NCBI RefSeq assembly: GCF_011304195.1
Contig: NZ_CP049887.1
Coordinates: 2,356,001-2,420,000, forward strand
Direction of reading: 5' to 3'
Source: Vagococcus hydrophili
GTDB lineage: Bacteria > Bacillota > Bacilli > Lactobacillales > Vagococcaceae
Length of the DNA: 64,000 nt
Positions 26,256 to 34,113 of this stretch are shown here, one piece after another; position 1 is the stretch's first letter, and the number at the start of each line of letters is the position of its first letter. Below the pieces are notes generated by a model that ran no database searches, was not told the origin of the DNA, and saw only the letters and a program-made list of their open reading frames with translations. The translations under genes were made by a program, and so were the position numbers.

Positions 26256-26924
26256 ATGAAAGTAGGAATCATTTCAGCCATGCCTTCAGAGATGGCGTAT
26301 GTTTTTGAACATATCAAAATAAAAGAGACAATTAAGAAAAAGATGAATCAATTTACTATTGGAAGTTATCAGGGAATCGATATTGTCTGTGTTGTCTGTG
26401 GTGTTGGGAAAGTGAATGCGGCTGTTTATACGCAATTGTTAATTGATGATCAAAGTCCCGATTACATAATTAATATTGGGATTGCTGGAGGATTAGGTGA
26501 AGGTGTGAAAACTCTCGATTTAGTTGTGGGAAATTCATACAGTCACCATGATGTGAATGTTAAACAGGCAGAAAGCTTATTTCCTAATAAACGAGCGTTT
26601 CCAGCAAGTGACGTTCTGTTAAAACTAATCAAAGAGAAAATTCCAACGATTCATGAAGGAGTTATGACGTCGAGTGAATCTTTTATTGCAAATAACGAAG
26701 AAAAACAGCAAATAAAACAACAATTTAATCCGATTTCAGTTGATATGGAAACAAGTGCGATTGCACATTGTTGTTATTTGAATGAGGTACCGTTTATTTC
26801 TCTAAGGTGTATTTCTGATTTAGCGGACGATCAAGCAGACGATTCTTATGACAATTTTGAAATTGTAGCCAGTGATTTAGTGGGTGAACACCTTTTAAAA
26901 ATTCTGGAGGAGTTGAAAAAATGA
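26256..26924 (+). CDS. mtnN: 5'-methylthioadenosine/S-adenosylhomocysteine nucleosidase
   Basis: Cleaves MTA and SAH to adenine and the thioribose sugar; supports methionine salvage and, through ribosylhomocysteine, AI-2 production. 222 residues with MKVGIISAMPSEMAYV, INIGIAGGLGEGV, the SVDMETSAIAHCCY ribose site and RCISDLADDQADDSYDNF carrying the catalytic Asp. RBS AAAGGAGTG. Its TGA overlaps the ATG of the following HD gene, so the two are translationally coupled. Confidence 0.94.
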   Translation: MKVGIISAMPSEMAYVFEHIKIKETIKKKMNQFTIGSYQGIDIVCVVCGVGKVNAAVYTQLLIDDQSPDYIINIGIAGGLGEGVKTLDLVVGNSYSHHDVNVKQAESLFPNKRAFPASDVLLKLIKEKIPTIHEGVMTSSESFIANNEEKQQIKQQFNPISVDMETSAIAHCCYLNEVPFISLRCISDLADDQADDSYDNFEIVASDLVGEHLLKILEELKK

Positions 26925-27535
26925 AGTCGATTGAATCATATAAAATAGCTTTTAAATCTACGGATATTAAAGAACAAGTCACAGAATTTTATAAAGAACA
27001 CGAAGAAATTTTTATATTAGAACATTCTTTAGAGGTAGCAGAGGAATGTCAAAGATTGGCAGAAAAATACAACTTACCTGTAGAAAAAGCGTATATTGCA
27101 GGATTAATTCATGATATTGGTTGCGTGATACCAGATAATGAACGCATCGTTTTTTCTGAATACTACAATGTATCTGTCTGTGACGCGGAAAGCAAATTAC
27201 CTATGCTGCTACATCAAAAACATGGAGTTATTTTAGCAAAAGAAGTGTTCGGTATAGAAGTCTTAGAAATCCTATCAGCTATAGAATGTCACACGACCTA
27301 AAAAAAGAATGCCAGTGATTTAGATAAGTTGGTGTTTATTGCAGATAAAGTGAAGTGGGGTAGTAAAGACAGTGCGCCTTACTTAAAAGAGTTAAAACTA
27401 GCACTAAACTTGTCTTTAAATGAAGGTTGCAAGGTTTATTTACAGTGGGTTTTACCAGATTTAAACATTCTACATCCTTGGCTTAATGATGCAGTTAAGG
27501 ATTTAAAAATAAAAAATAACGAGGGGATTAAATGA
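26921..27535 (+). pseudogene. YqeK-like HD phosphohydrolase, interrupted by an in-frame TAA
   Basis: Two frames in the same phase (26921-27301 and 27329-27535) read as one HD protein of about 204 residues split by a TAA at 27299-27301. The first part has His35 and His64-Asp65 (GLIHDIG) and ends IECHTT; the second resumes with KKNASDLDKLVFIADK, which supplies the last Asp ligand. YqeK-type enzymes (diadenosine tetraphosphatase) normally have HTT followed by one residue and then this segment, so the TAA most simply stands for a Leu codon TTA. The truncated product lacks the final metal ligand and is probably inactive. Flanking genes overlap by ATGA on both sides. Confidence 0.85.
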
Positions 27536-28518
27536 AGTTAACCATTAGAGAAATAGCGAAACTAGCGGATGTTTCCATTACAACGGTTTCTTTAATTTTA
27601 AATGGCAAAGGAGATCGCTTCAGTGATGAAACGAAGCGGAAAGTATTTAAAGTTGTGGAAGAAAATCACTATACACCTAATTATTTTGCTTCAAATATTA
27701 TTAAAAAGAAATCCCAATTAATTGGTATTGTTGTGCCAACTATTAAGGAGCCTTTTGCCGCGACATTGATTAATTTAATTCAAAAAGAGTTAAGTCAAAA
27801 GAACTATCACTTAATAACCAGTGAATCTTTTGGTGAAATGGAAGAGGAAAAGAAAATTTTAGAACGATATGCTCAGTTTTCTGTGGAAGCTATTTTTTGT
27901 TTTACAGGTACAGTCTTTCCTAGTGAATGGTTCAAGGGAGGTTGTTTTCAAGAAATTCCTGTTGTTTTTATTGATAAAGGGATTAATCATAGTCCATATG
28001 GTAATGTTTATTTAAACGAGTATGAGACAGTTTTTAAGGCGATGGAGTGGTTGATTGAAAAAGGGCATCAAAAGATAGGTTTGATTAAAGATAATGGAAT
28101 TGAATTTTCATTTCCTGAAAGAGGGAAAGCTTATAAGGATGCCCTACAAAAACACGGTATTCCTATAAATGATAAGAGAATAACAAGTACTGATTTTTCA
28201 GTCGAAAGTGGCTATTTAGGTGCACAAAAAATTATGAAAAATAGCGAAGTAACAGCTATTTTTTGTAGTGATGATAACTTAGCATTAGGGTGTTATCAAG
28301 CAGTATTTGATTCTGGAAAACGAGTGAATGAAGAAATTGAAATTATCGGCTTTGATGGGATTGAGTTATTAAAAAATATTCGCCCGCAAATTAAGACTTT
28401 AGAGAATCCTTTTGAAGAGTTTGCCCATATACTGTCATACAAAGTACTACAAGCAATTAATCATCCAAAAGAAAAGCAAGAGGATTGCTATTTAGAAATG
28501 ACATTTAATCTGGATTAA
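27532..28518 (+). CDS. LacI-family transcriptional regulator
   Basis: 328 residues. N-terminal LacI helix-turn-helix (TIREIAKLADVSITTVSLIL) with a hinge helix region, then a periplasmic-binding-protein-like effector domain (from IGIVVPTIKEPF) containing AIFCSDDNLALGCYQA and IEIIGFDGIELL. Effector is unknown; no sugar transport or catabolic gene lies next to it. The ATG overlaps the stop of the broken HD gene, so its translation may depend on upstream ribosomes that now terminate early. Confidence 0.92.
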   Translation: MKLTIREIAKLADVSITTVSLILNGKGDRFSDETKRKVFKVVEENHYTPNYFASNIIKKKSQLIGIVVPTIKEPFAATLINLIQKELSQKNYHLITSESFGEMEEEKKILERYAQFSVEAIFCFTGTVFPSEWFKGGCFQEIPVVFIDKGINHSPYGNVYLNEYETVFKAMEWLIEKGHQKIGLIKDNGIEFSFPERGKAYKDALQKHGIPINDKRITSTDFSVESGYLGAQKIMKNSEVTAIFCSDDNLALGCYQAVFDSGKRVNEEIEIIGFDGIELLKNIRPQIKTLENPFEEFAHILSYKVLQAINHPKEKQEDCYLEMTFNLD

Positions 28519-28531
28519 ATAGGAGGGTAAT

Positions 28532-28963
28532 ATGAGTAATCAAACTATTCAGATTTTTAAACTAGACTCTAAAGAAAATGTAGAACAAATTATCCATATT
28601 TTAGAAAAACATCAGCATCAAAAATTTTCAGAAATTGAATTTTCAGAGATTACGTTTTCTTTTGCTGTGATGAAAGATGATATCTACCAAGGTGGTTTAA
28701 CAGCGAAGAAGACTGGAAATCGAGTTCATATTTCGTTACTAGCTATTAAAGAAGAAAATAGAGGTAGTGGTTTAGGTAGCTTGTTGCTTGAGAAAATAGA
28801 ACTCATAGCAAAAAATAAATCCGCTAAATATTTAACTGTTAACACACAAGATTACCAAGGATTAGGTTTCTATCAAAAATATGGATTCACAGTCTTTGGA
28901 GAACTTACAGATTGTCCGGTAGAAGGAACGACAAAATATTTTCTGAAAAAGGAGTTAAAATGA
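28532..28963 (+). CDS. GNAT-family N-acetyltransferase
   Basis: 143 residues. The acetyl-CoA loop is in LLAIKEENRGSGLGSLLLEKIE (key R-x2-G-x-G/A: RGSGLG), followed by LTVNTQDYQGLGFYQKYGFTVFGEL, typical of GNAT motif B. Substrate unknown. RBS AGGAGG. Its stop overlaps the start of a second GNAT gene. Confidence 0.9.
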   Translation: MSNQTIQIFKLDSKENVEQIIHILEKHQHQKFSEIEFSEITFSFAVMKDDIYQGGLTAKKTGNRVHISLLAIKEENRGSGLGSLLLEKIELIAKNKSAKYLTVNTQDYQGLGFYQKYGFTVFGELTDCPVEGTTKYFLKKELK

Positions 28964-29418
28964 AGTTAACTTATCGAAAAATGACAGAAAAAGATGAGCA
29001 AATGGTTACTAAGATTTTTACTGAGTCTTTTAATTATGATACAGCTTTACATTTTGGAAAAGGCGCAGAGGATGGACCACCAGGATATTCTGATGGTCGT
29101 CTATTTAAAAGATTACTGGCTAATCAAGAGGCAGACTCTTTATTGATTACTCGTGCTGATAAAATAATAGGGATAATCGCAATTAATCCAGAAATTAGAG
29201 AGGTTCTATATTTTTGTGTGTTACCAGAATGTATTAATCAAGGTGTTGGATCCGCTGTTTGGAAGGATATAGAAGATAAATACGGAAAAGATTACTGGCG
29301 ATTAGAAACACCTAGCTATTCACTTTCCAATCATCATTTTTATCAAAAAAACGGCTTCAAGAAAACAGGCGAAAAAGAATATCCAGAAGGCGGACGTTCA
29401 TATATTTTTCAAAAATAA
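28960..29418 (+). CDS. GNAT-family N-acetyltransferase
   Basis: 152 residues from the ATG that overlaps the preceding stop (ATGA). CoA-binding loop INQGVGSAVWKDIE and HHFYQKNGFKKTGEKEYPEGG are GNAT-like. The two tandem acetyltransferases share little sequence and are not recent duplicates. Substrate unknown. AAGGAG lies 7 bp upstream of the start. Confidence 0.88.
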   Translation: MKLTYRKMTEKDEQMVTKIFTESFNYDTALHFGKGAEDGPPGYSDGRLFKRLLANQEADSLLITRADKIIGIIAINPEIREVLYFCVLPECINQGVGSAVWKDIEDKYGKDYWRLETPSYSLSNHHFYQKNGFKKTGEKEYPEGGRSYIFQK

Positions 29419-29541
29419 CTACTTATATGACTTTTTTATGACTAATCTCAAAGAATTTCTAAAACCCAACTTAAGGATGAGGAAACTTCAACCGATACTT
29501 GTTATAATCAATGGCAGATACATAATTAATGGAGGTATTTA

Positions 29542-30567
29542 ATGAAGAATACAAAAAAATTATCACTGAGTGCGTTACTATTAACGACTTTAATAGCAGG
29601 GCCAACTGTTTTAGCAGCAAATGAAAAAACAAAAGACGAAGGTTGGAACGTGCCCAATATCGCTTTGGGAAATGGATTGACTGAAGCAGAAAAAACCAAA
29701 ACAACAGAAATTTTAACGAAAGATTTAGATAAGGTGAAGTCGTTAACTGGAACGGATGTGACAAAGAAAAATCAATTTGAAGTTGATGGAAATGATTTAG
29801 TCAAGTATGTAACGGATGTACCAGAATTTACATCTAACTCAAAAGCCTACTCAAGTGCACTAATTGCAAGAACCAAAGAAGGAACTGGTGTAGATGTTGA
29901 AATCGTGACCCCAGAAAACATCACAGCACGTACTGAAGCGATGTATCGTTCCGCAGCCATTACAAGTGGTGTTTATGACGCGTATATCAGAATTGGTAGC
30001 GTTCGAACAATGGATGGTAGTGGTGCATTAGCAGGTATTTACAAGATTTATGATGAAGTAGATCCAGCAAGTGACACCCAAGATCAAAAGAGTCGTGATG
30101 AAAAACGTGAAGTAGCTCAAGAACAAATGAAAGTTGTTTCTTCAATTGATGAAGCGAACAAAGACAAGAAAGATTATTCATCTGAAAACATGTTAGTTAT
30201 GTTAGCTGATATTCAATTAGAGCTTCAAAAAATGAATAAAAAATTACAAGAAATGTCTGAAGAGCAAAAAGTCAAAGAAGTTACCAATGTCGTAACGGAT
30301 CAAATCGACAAAAACGGGATGACCAATGCGATTTCAAATGATCAAAAAACACAAATTGTTAACAACATGGTGTCATTTAGTAGTACAGATGCGATTAACG
30401 ACAAGGAAATGACGAAACAATTAACAGGATTTAAAGATGATTTAGTTAAAAATGGGAAAGAATTCAAAGATAATTTATTGTCTGATGAAAACGTAGAAAA
30501 AGCCAAAAGCGGCATATCAGGTTTCTGGCAAGGAATAAAAGATTTCTTCTCTAATTTATTTAAATAA
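29542..30567 (+). CDS. Secreted DUF1002 protein
   Basis: 341 residues. A Sec signal peptide (residues 1-~26, ending VLAAN) leads to a DUF1002 domain (~50-200), recognised by GLTEAEKTKTTEIL, YSSALIARTKEGTGVDVEIV, and the Ala/Gly-rich DGSGALAGIYKIYDE region. The C-terminal third is helical and charged (coiled-coil-like, residues ~225-265) and ends in an amphipathic Trp/Phe-rich tail (GFWQGIKDFFSNLFK). Function unknown. No LPxTG or transmembrane anchor. RBS TGGAGG; own terminator. Confidence 0.85.
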   Translation: MKNTKKLSLSALLLTTLIAGPTVLAANEKTKDEGWNVPNIALGNGLTEAEKTKTTEILTKDLDKVKSLTGTDVTKKNQFEVDGNDLVKYVTDVPEFTSNSKAYSSALIARTKEGTGVDVEIVTPENITARTEAMYRSAAITSGVYDAYIRIGSVRTMDGSGALAGIYKIYDEVDPASDTQDQKSRDEKREVAQEQMKVVSSIDEANKDKKDYSSENMLVMLADIQLELQKMNKKLQEMSEEQKVKEVTNVVTDQIDKNGMTNAISNDQKTQIVNNMVSFSSTDAINDKEMTKQLTGFKDDLVKNGKEFKDNLLSDENVEKAKSGISGFWQGIKDFFSNLFK

Positions 30568-30568
30568 A

Positions 30569-30620
30569 ACAAACGAGTGAGAGGATGACCTAAGTGTCAG
30601 CCTCTTATTTGTTTGTTTTT
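30569..30620 (+). terminator. Terminator after the DUF1002 gene
   Basis: AAACAAA / TTTGTTT outer stem and GAGAGGATGAC / GTCAGCCTC inner stem, ending in a T run. Confidence 0.8.
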
Positions 30621-30647
30621 CTATAGTTGCTTTGAGTTAAACGTGTT

Positions 30648-30772
30648 CTATAGTCCAGGTTCAAAAGGCAACTCCTACGACAACTGGAGAAAAGCATAAT
30701 CAATCCCAAAATCGTGGATTGTTTACGCTTTTCTCCAGTTGCTTGGAGTTAAACGCCTTTTTCACCATTCTA
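30648..30772 (-). repeat. Interspersed imperfect palindrome, copy B
   Basis: The reverse complement aligns from end to end with 20499-20624. Its arms AACTCC ... CAACTGGAGAAAAGC and GCTTTTCTCCAGTTG ... GGAGTT pair around a loop at about 30708. It differs from copy A at paired sites on both arms. It lies between the DUF1002 terminator and the DUF1801 gene; an open frame running from it into that gene is not coding. Confidence 0.85.
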
Positions 30773-30841
30773 GTCTTTGAGCAAAAAGATACCTTTATAT
30801 TTCTTAAAAATGCTATATTAATTAAAAAAAGAAGGTGCTTT

Positions 30842-31303
30842 ATGTCTGAGATAGAAGAGTATTTAAGCAATGTCGATGAAAAAAGAAGTGAAGCTTTTCA
30901 TAAATTATATGATGTAGTGAAAGACAGCATACCAAGTGGTTTTGAAGAGATGATAACTTACGGGATGATTAGCTTCGTTGTTCCTTTAGAAAGTTACCCG
31001 AATGGATATTTAGGGAGAGTTGATGAGCCGTTACCTTTTGTATCACTTGCAGCACAAAAAAATCATATTGCTTTATATCATATGGGGATTATGGGAAATA
31101 AAGAAATATTAACATGGTTTGAAGAGGAGTATGCTAAACAAGTGCCAACAAAACTCAATATGGGGAAGAGCTGTATTCGGTTTACTAACGTTAAAAATAT
31201 TCCTTATGATCTTATTGGTGAGTTAATGACAAAAATTACCATGGAAGAATGGATTGCATCTTACGAAAAATATATGAATAGAAAAGAGAACGCAAAAAAA
31301 TGA
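30842..31303 (+). CDS. DUF1801 domain protein
   Basis: 153 residues of the DUF1801/YdhG-like fold. Typical segments are YLSNVDEKRSEAFHKLYDVV and a central GMISFVVP plus HIALYHMG. Function unproven; the family is often found beside DUF1905 proteins, as here. The ATG has AGAAGG upstream; a longer frame from 30719 reads into repeat copy B and is rejected. Overlaps the next gene by ATGA. Confidence 0.85.
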   Translation: MSEIEEYLSNVDEKRSEAFHKLYDVVKDSIPSGFEEMITYGMISFVVPLESYPNGYLGRVDEPLPFVSLAAQKNHIALYHMGIMGNKEILTWFEEEYAKQVPTKLNMGKSCIRFTNVKNIPYDLIGELMTKITMEEWIASYEKYMNRKENAKK

Positions 31304-31590
31304 CAGCTAAAGAGTATCAATTTGAAGCAGAAATTAAAGCTTCAGAAATAGGTAAAGGTGGAGCATATGTCATTTTTCCTTATGATATCAGAGAAGAATT
31401 TGGCAAAGGCCGAGTCAAAGTAACAGTCTATTTTGACAAGGTTGAATACATAGGCAGCATTGTTAATATGGGTGTTAAACATGAGGATGGGTCGGTTGCT
31501 TATATTATTGGTATCAAAAAAGAAATTAGAAAGAAATTGCAAAAAAATGTTGGCGATGTAGTCAAAGTAATAGTCAAGGAGGCAATTTAA
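31300..31590 (+). CDS. DUF1905 domain protein
   Basis: 96 residues, predicted small beta-barrel. The segments GGAYVIFPYDIREEFGKGRVKV and YIIGIKKEIRKKLQKNVGD fit DUF1905. No enzymatic motif. It overlaps the upstream DUF1801 gene and abuts the DUF2200 gene (stop and next ATG adjacent), so the three form a tight operon. Biochemical role unknown. Confidence 0.85.
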   Translation: MTAKEYQFEAEIKASEIGKGGAYVIFPYDIREEFGKGRVKVTVYFDKVEYIGSIVNMGVKHEDGSVAYIIGIKKEIRKKLQKNVGDVVKVIVKEAI

Positions 31591-31941
31591 ATGAACAATG
31601 AAAAAGTGTTTGAGATGACTTTTAGTAGCGTCTATCCATTGTATGTAAAGAAAATTGAGAAAAAAGGTCGAACAGAAGAAGAGTTGATTCAAGTAATTAC
31701 TTGGCTAACTGGCTACTCATCAGAAGGAATTCAACAACAAATTCAGCGAGACGTTTCTTTTAGAGTCTTTTTTGAAGAAGCGCCAGAAATGAATCTAAAT
31801 ACTCAACTAATAAAAGGTGTTATTTGTGGTTACCGCGTGGAAGAAATTGAAGATAAGCTCATGCAAAAAATCAGATACTTGGATAAATTAGTCGATGAAC
31901 TTGCTAAGGGAAAGAAGATGGAGAAAATCTTGCGTTCTTAG
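31591..31941 (+). CDS. DUF2200 family protein
   Basis: 116 residues with the family pattern [37 protein letters not shown] and [11 protein letters not shown], then the [13 protein letters not shown] segment. Soluble, function unknown. Starts at the ATG immediately after the DUF1905 stop; the RBS AAGGAGG is inside the previous gene. Confidence 0.87.
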   Translation: MNNEKVFEMTFSSVYPLYVKKIEKKGRTEEELIQVITWLTGYSSEGIQQQIQRDVSFRVFFEEAPEMNLNTQLIKGVICGYRVEEIEDKLMQKIRYLDKLVDELAKGKKMEKILRS

Positions 31942-31988
31942 AGTGACTTGCTTTTTGTTCGTAAAGTGTATAGAATAGAGTCATGACG

Positions 31989-32021
31989 AAAGTTTTCTTA
32001 TTTTTTAAGGGAACTTTTTTT
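31989..32021 (+). terminator. Terminator after the DUF1801-1905-2200 operon
   Basis: AAAGTT-TT-CTTA / TAAG-GG-AACTTT hairpin, then T run. Confidence 0.65.
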
Positions 32022-32056
32022 ACGCGCAGAAAAAAGAAAGAAGGATTGAAAAAAAG

Positions 32057-32547
32057 TTGAAAATTGGTATGAGGACAATCAAAACAGGTCTGAGTGTTTT
32101 TGTTTGTATATTAATTAGTTTTATTTTTAATCGTGATACGTACGTTGTGTCTTCGATTACAGCAGTCTTTACCTTAAGGGAAGACATGTATAATACCCTA
32201 AAATTTGGGAGACATCGTGTCGTAGGTAATATCATGGGGCGCTATTTTCAGTAGTGGCTATTTTTATTTTTCAACAATTTGGCGACGGTGATCTTGTTCA
32301 ATTAATCGCAATCCCACTTTTAGTAACGGGTATGATTTGGCTGCTTTCTACGGCTCATTGTTATGAAGGAACTGTTGGGGCTTGTGCTACGTTTCTAACG
32401 ATTCTATTTATGATTCCTGATAACCAGTCGTATACTTATGCTTTAGCTAGAGTCGTGGACAGCTTTATCGGTATGTTTGTTGCATTTGGAATGAATATTG
32501 CTTTGCCTTGTAAGTACAAAAAATTAGATGGGTTTAAGGATAAATAA
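32057..32547 (+). pseudogene. FUSC/aromatic acid exporter-type membrane protein, frameshifted
   Basis: Two overlapping frames together encode one membrane protein of about 163 residues (RTIKTGLSVFVCILISF, then four further hydrophobic segments). The first frame (TTG at 32057) stops at TAG 32252-32254; the second continues without a proper start. One extra G in the run at 32236-32239 joins them as NIMGALFSVVAIFIF, which fits the FUSC/ArAE family, so a single-base deletion is the simplest reading. A sequencing error or phase variation cannot be excluded. RBS AAGAAGGA. Confidence 0.8.
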
Positions 32548-32654
32548 ATTTAGGGCAATATGCTTTAAATTTATTTTTTTGCATAACAAAAAAGTATCCA
32601 TCCATATGAAATGATTGAATACCTTCGTCAATAGCTGGAATCGTCCACAGTTGA

Positions 32655-32810
32655 TTACTCCTTAACTAGTTGATTTAATTTGTTTTTTGCTTCTTCAATC
32701 GTAGAACCTTGTGCTGAGATGTTTTCATTGTTTGCATCAAATACAATAAAGATATTTTCCTCAGTGTTTAAAGTAATACGGTATGAAATTGCTTGGTTGT
32801 TAAATACCAT
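32655..32810 (-). CDS. Small HicB-like hypothetical protein, 51 residues
   Basis: Short gene with an excellent RBS: GAGGAG 8 bp before the ATG. The product begins MVFNNQAISYRITLN and ends KNKLNQLVKE. The second half ISAQGSTIEEAKNKL resembles the ...QGDTLEEAL... strand-helix of HicB-type antitoxin folds, but the protein is shorter and no HicA toxin is adjacent. Function unknown. It is antisense to its neighbours and stands alone in the gap after the FUSC pseudogene. Confidence 0.75.
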   Translation of the reverse strand: MVFNNQAISYRITLNTEENIFIVFDANNENISAQGSTIEEAKNKLNQLVKE

Positions 32811-33052
32811 AATAAATTCTCCTCTCGTGTGTAAATTTGCTTGAGAAAGGCATAAGATTTCATGGTAACAAAATTCCTATTTACAATTTATCATAGGTTT
32901 TTTTAAAAATCAAGTAATAAGACTATTATTTTCATGATTTTTTCATAAGTTTTTATTAAGATATAAAATGTGAAGCTTTCTGATAAAGTATGTTTAAGAA
33001 TTGTCAGAAACATAGTATACTAATAGATATTAAGCGAGGTTGGTGTGAGGAA

Positions 33053-33394
33053 ATGGTTTTTTATTTTGTCGGAATATTATTAACGGTAGTTGGGGTTATT
33101 TATTTGATTTTCCCTTCTAAAAACAGAATCAACAAATATGGGTATCGAACTCAAAGAGCAAAATTAAGTGAAGCAAGCTATACTTATGCTCAAAAAGTAG
33201 CAGGGAAAACTTTCTTTTTCATAGGAGCAATCACACTACTCATCGGATTAGTTCTGCGTTATTTCGGAATGATCCATTTATATATTATTGAAGTTCTATT
33301 AATCGGGGTTCCGATTATTGGTATTTTTTATAAAATTGAACTAGAGTTAGAAAAATTTCACGATAAACAAGAAGAGGACGTGGCGAGCAAATGA
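33053..33394 (+). CDS. SdpI-like membrane protein
   Basis: 113 residues with three hydrophobic segments (~2-20, ~52-70, ~76-94). Between the first two lies NKYGYRTQRAKLSEASYTYAQKVAGK, the hallmark of the SdpI C-terminal domain (B. subtilis SdpI gives immunity to the SdpC toxin and relays a signal to SdpR). A TATACT at 33016 is the likely -10, so an earlier in-frame start at 32990 is not used. It overlaps the response regulator gene by 4 bp. Confidence 0.85.
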   Translation: MVFYFVGILLTVVGVIYLIFPSKNRINKYGYRTQRAKLSEASYTYAQKVAGKTFFFIGAITLLIGLVLRYFGMIHLYIIEVLLIGVPIIGIFYKIELELEKFHDKQEEDVASK

Positions 33395-34113
33395 AATTAT
33401 TAATGGTAGAAGATAACGAATCCGTATCAGAAATGATGAAAATGTTTTTTTTAAATGAAGAATGGGATGTTAGTTTTAAATATGACGGTAAAGATGGTTT
33501 AGACGAATTTTTAACTGATCCTGAAGGTTGGGACATGATTACTTTAGATTTAAACTTACCAACAATGGATGGCGTAACGGTCTGTCGCGAAATTAGAAAA
33601 GTTTCATCAACTGTTCCGATTATCATGTTAACGGCGAGAGATTCAGAAAGTGATCAAGTTATTGGACTTGAGATGGGAGCAGATGACTATGTGACAAAAC
33701 CGTTTAGTCCTATTACATTAATTGCTCGTATTAAAGCTCTTCATCGTCGTGCAATTCTAACCGACGATTCAGAAAAAACAACGAATGATATTCAAGGTGA
33801 TTTTGATGTGGTTACTGATCATTTCAAAATGAATATCAAAACACGTGAAGCTTATTTAGATGATCAATTAGTTGATGGCTTAACACCAAAAGAATTTGAC
33901 TTATTATTAACATTAGCTAAAAAACCAAGACAAGTCTTTTCAAGAGAAAAATTATTAGAACTTGTTTGGGATTATCAATACTTTGGCGATGAGCGAACAG
34001 TGGATGCTCACATTAAAAAATTAAGACAAAAAATTGAAAAAGTTGGACCACAAGTGATTCAAACAGTTTGGGGCGTTGGCTACAAGTTTGATGATTCTGG
34101 GGTTGGTGAGTAA
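33391..34113 (+). CDS. OmpR-family response regulator
   Basis: 240 residues: receiver domain with the phosphoacceptor Asp53 in MITLDLNLP, Thr and Lys switch residues in IMLTARDSES and DDYVTKPFSP, then a C-terminal winged-helix DNA-binding domain (DGLTPKEFDLLLTLA ... VWGVGYKF). It overlaps the SdpI-like gene by ATGA and the kinase gene by one base, so the three proteins are co-produced. Target genes unknown. Confidence 0.95.
   Translation: MKLLMVEDNESVSEMMKMFFLNEEWDVSFKYDGKDGLDEFLTDPEGWDMITLDLNLPTMDGVTVCREIRKVSSTVPIIMLTARDSESDQVIGLEMGADDYVTKPFSPITLIARIKALHRRAILTDDSEKTTNDIQGDFDVVTDHFKMNIKTREAYLDDQLVDGLTPKEFDLLLTLAKKPRQVFSREKLLELVWDYQYFGDERTVDAHIKKLRQKIEKVGPQVIQTVWGVGYKFDDSGVGE

Noticed and set aside
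30719-30841. N-terminal extension of the DUF1801 protein
   Set aside because: It reads through repeat copy B; AGAAGG before the ATG at 30842 marks the true start.
32655-32810. HicAB toxin-antitoxin module
   Set aside because: Only a HicB-like half is seen; no HicA-sized gene or dsRNA-binding-like toxin is adjacent.
32990-33052. Upstream start for the SdpI-like gene
   Set aside because: A TATACT at 33016 lies within this stretch, so it is probably not transcribed; the ATG at 33053 gives the family N-terminus.
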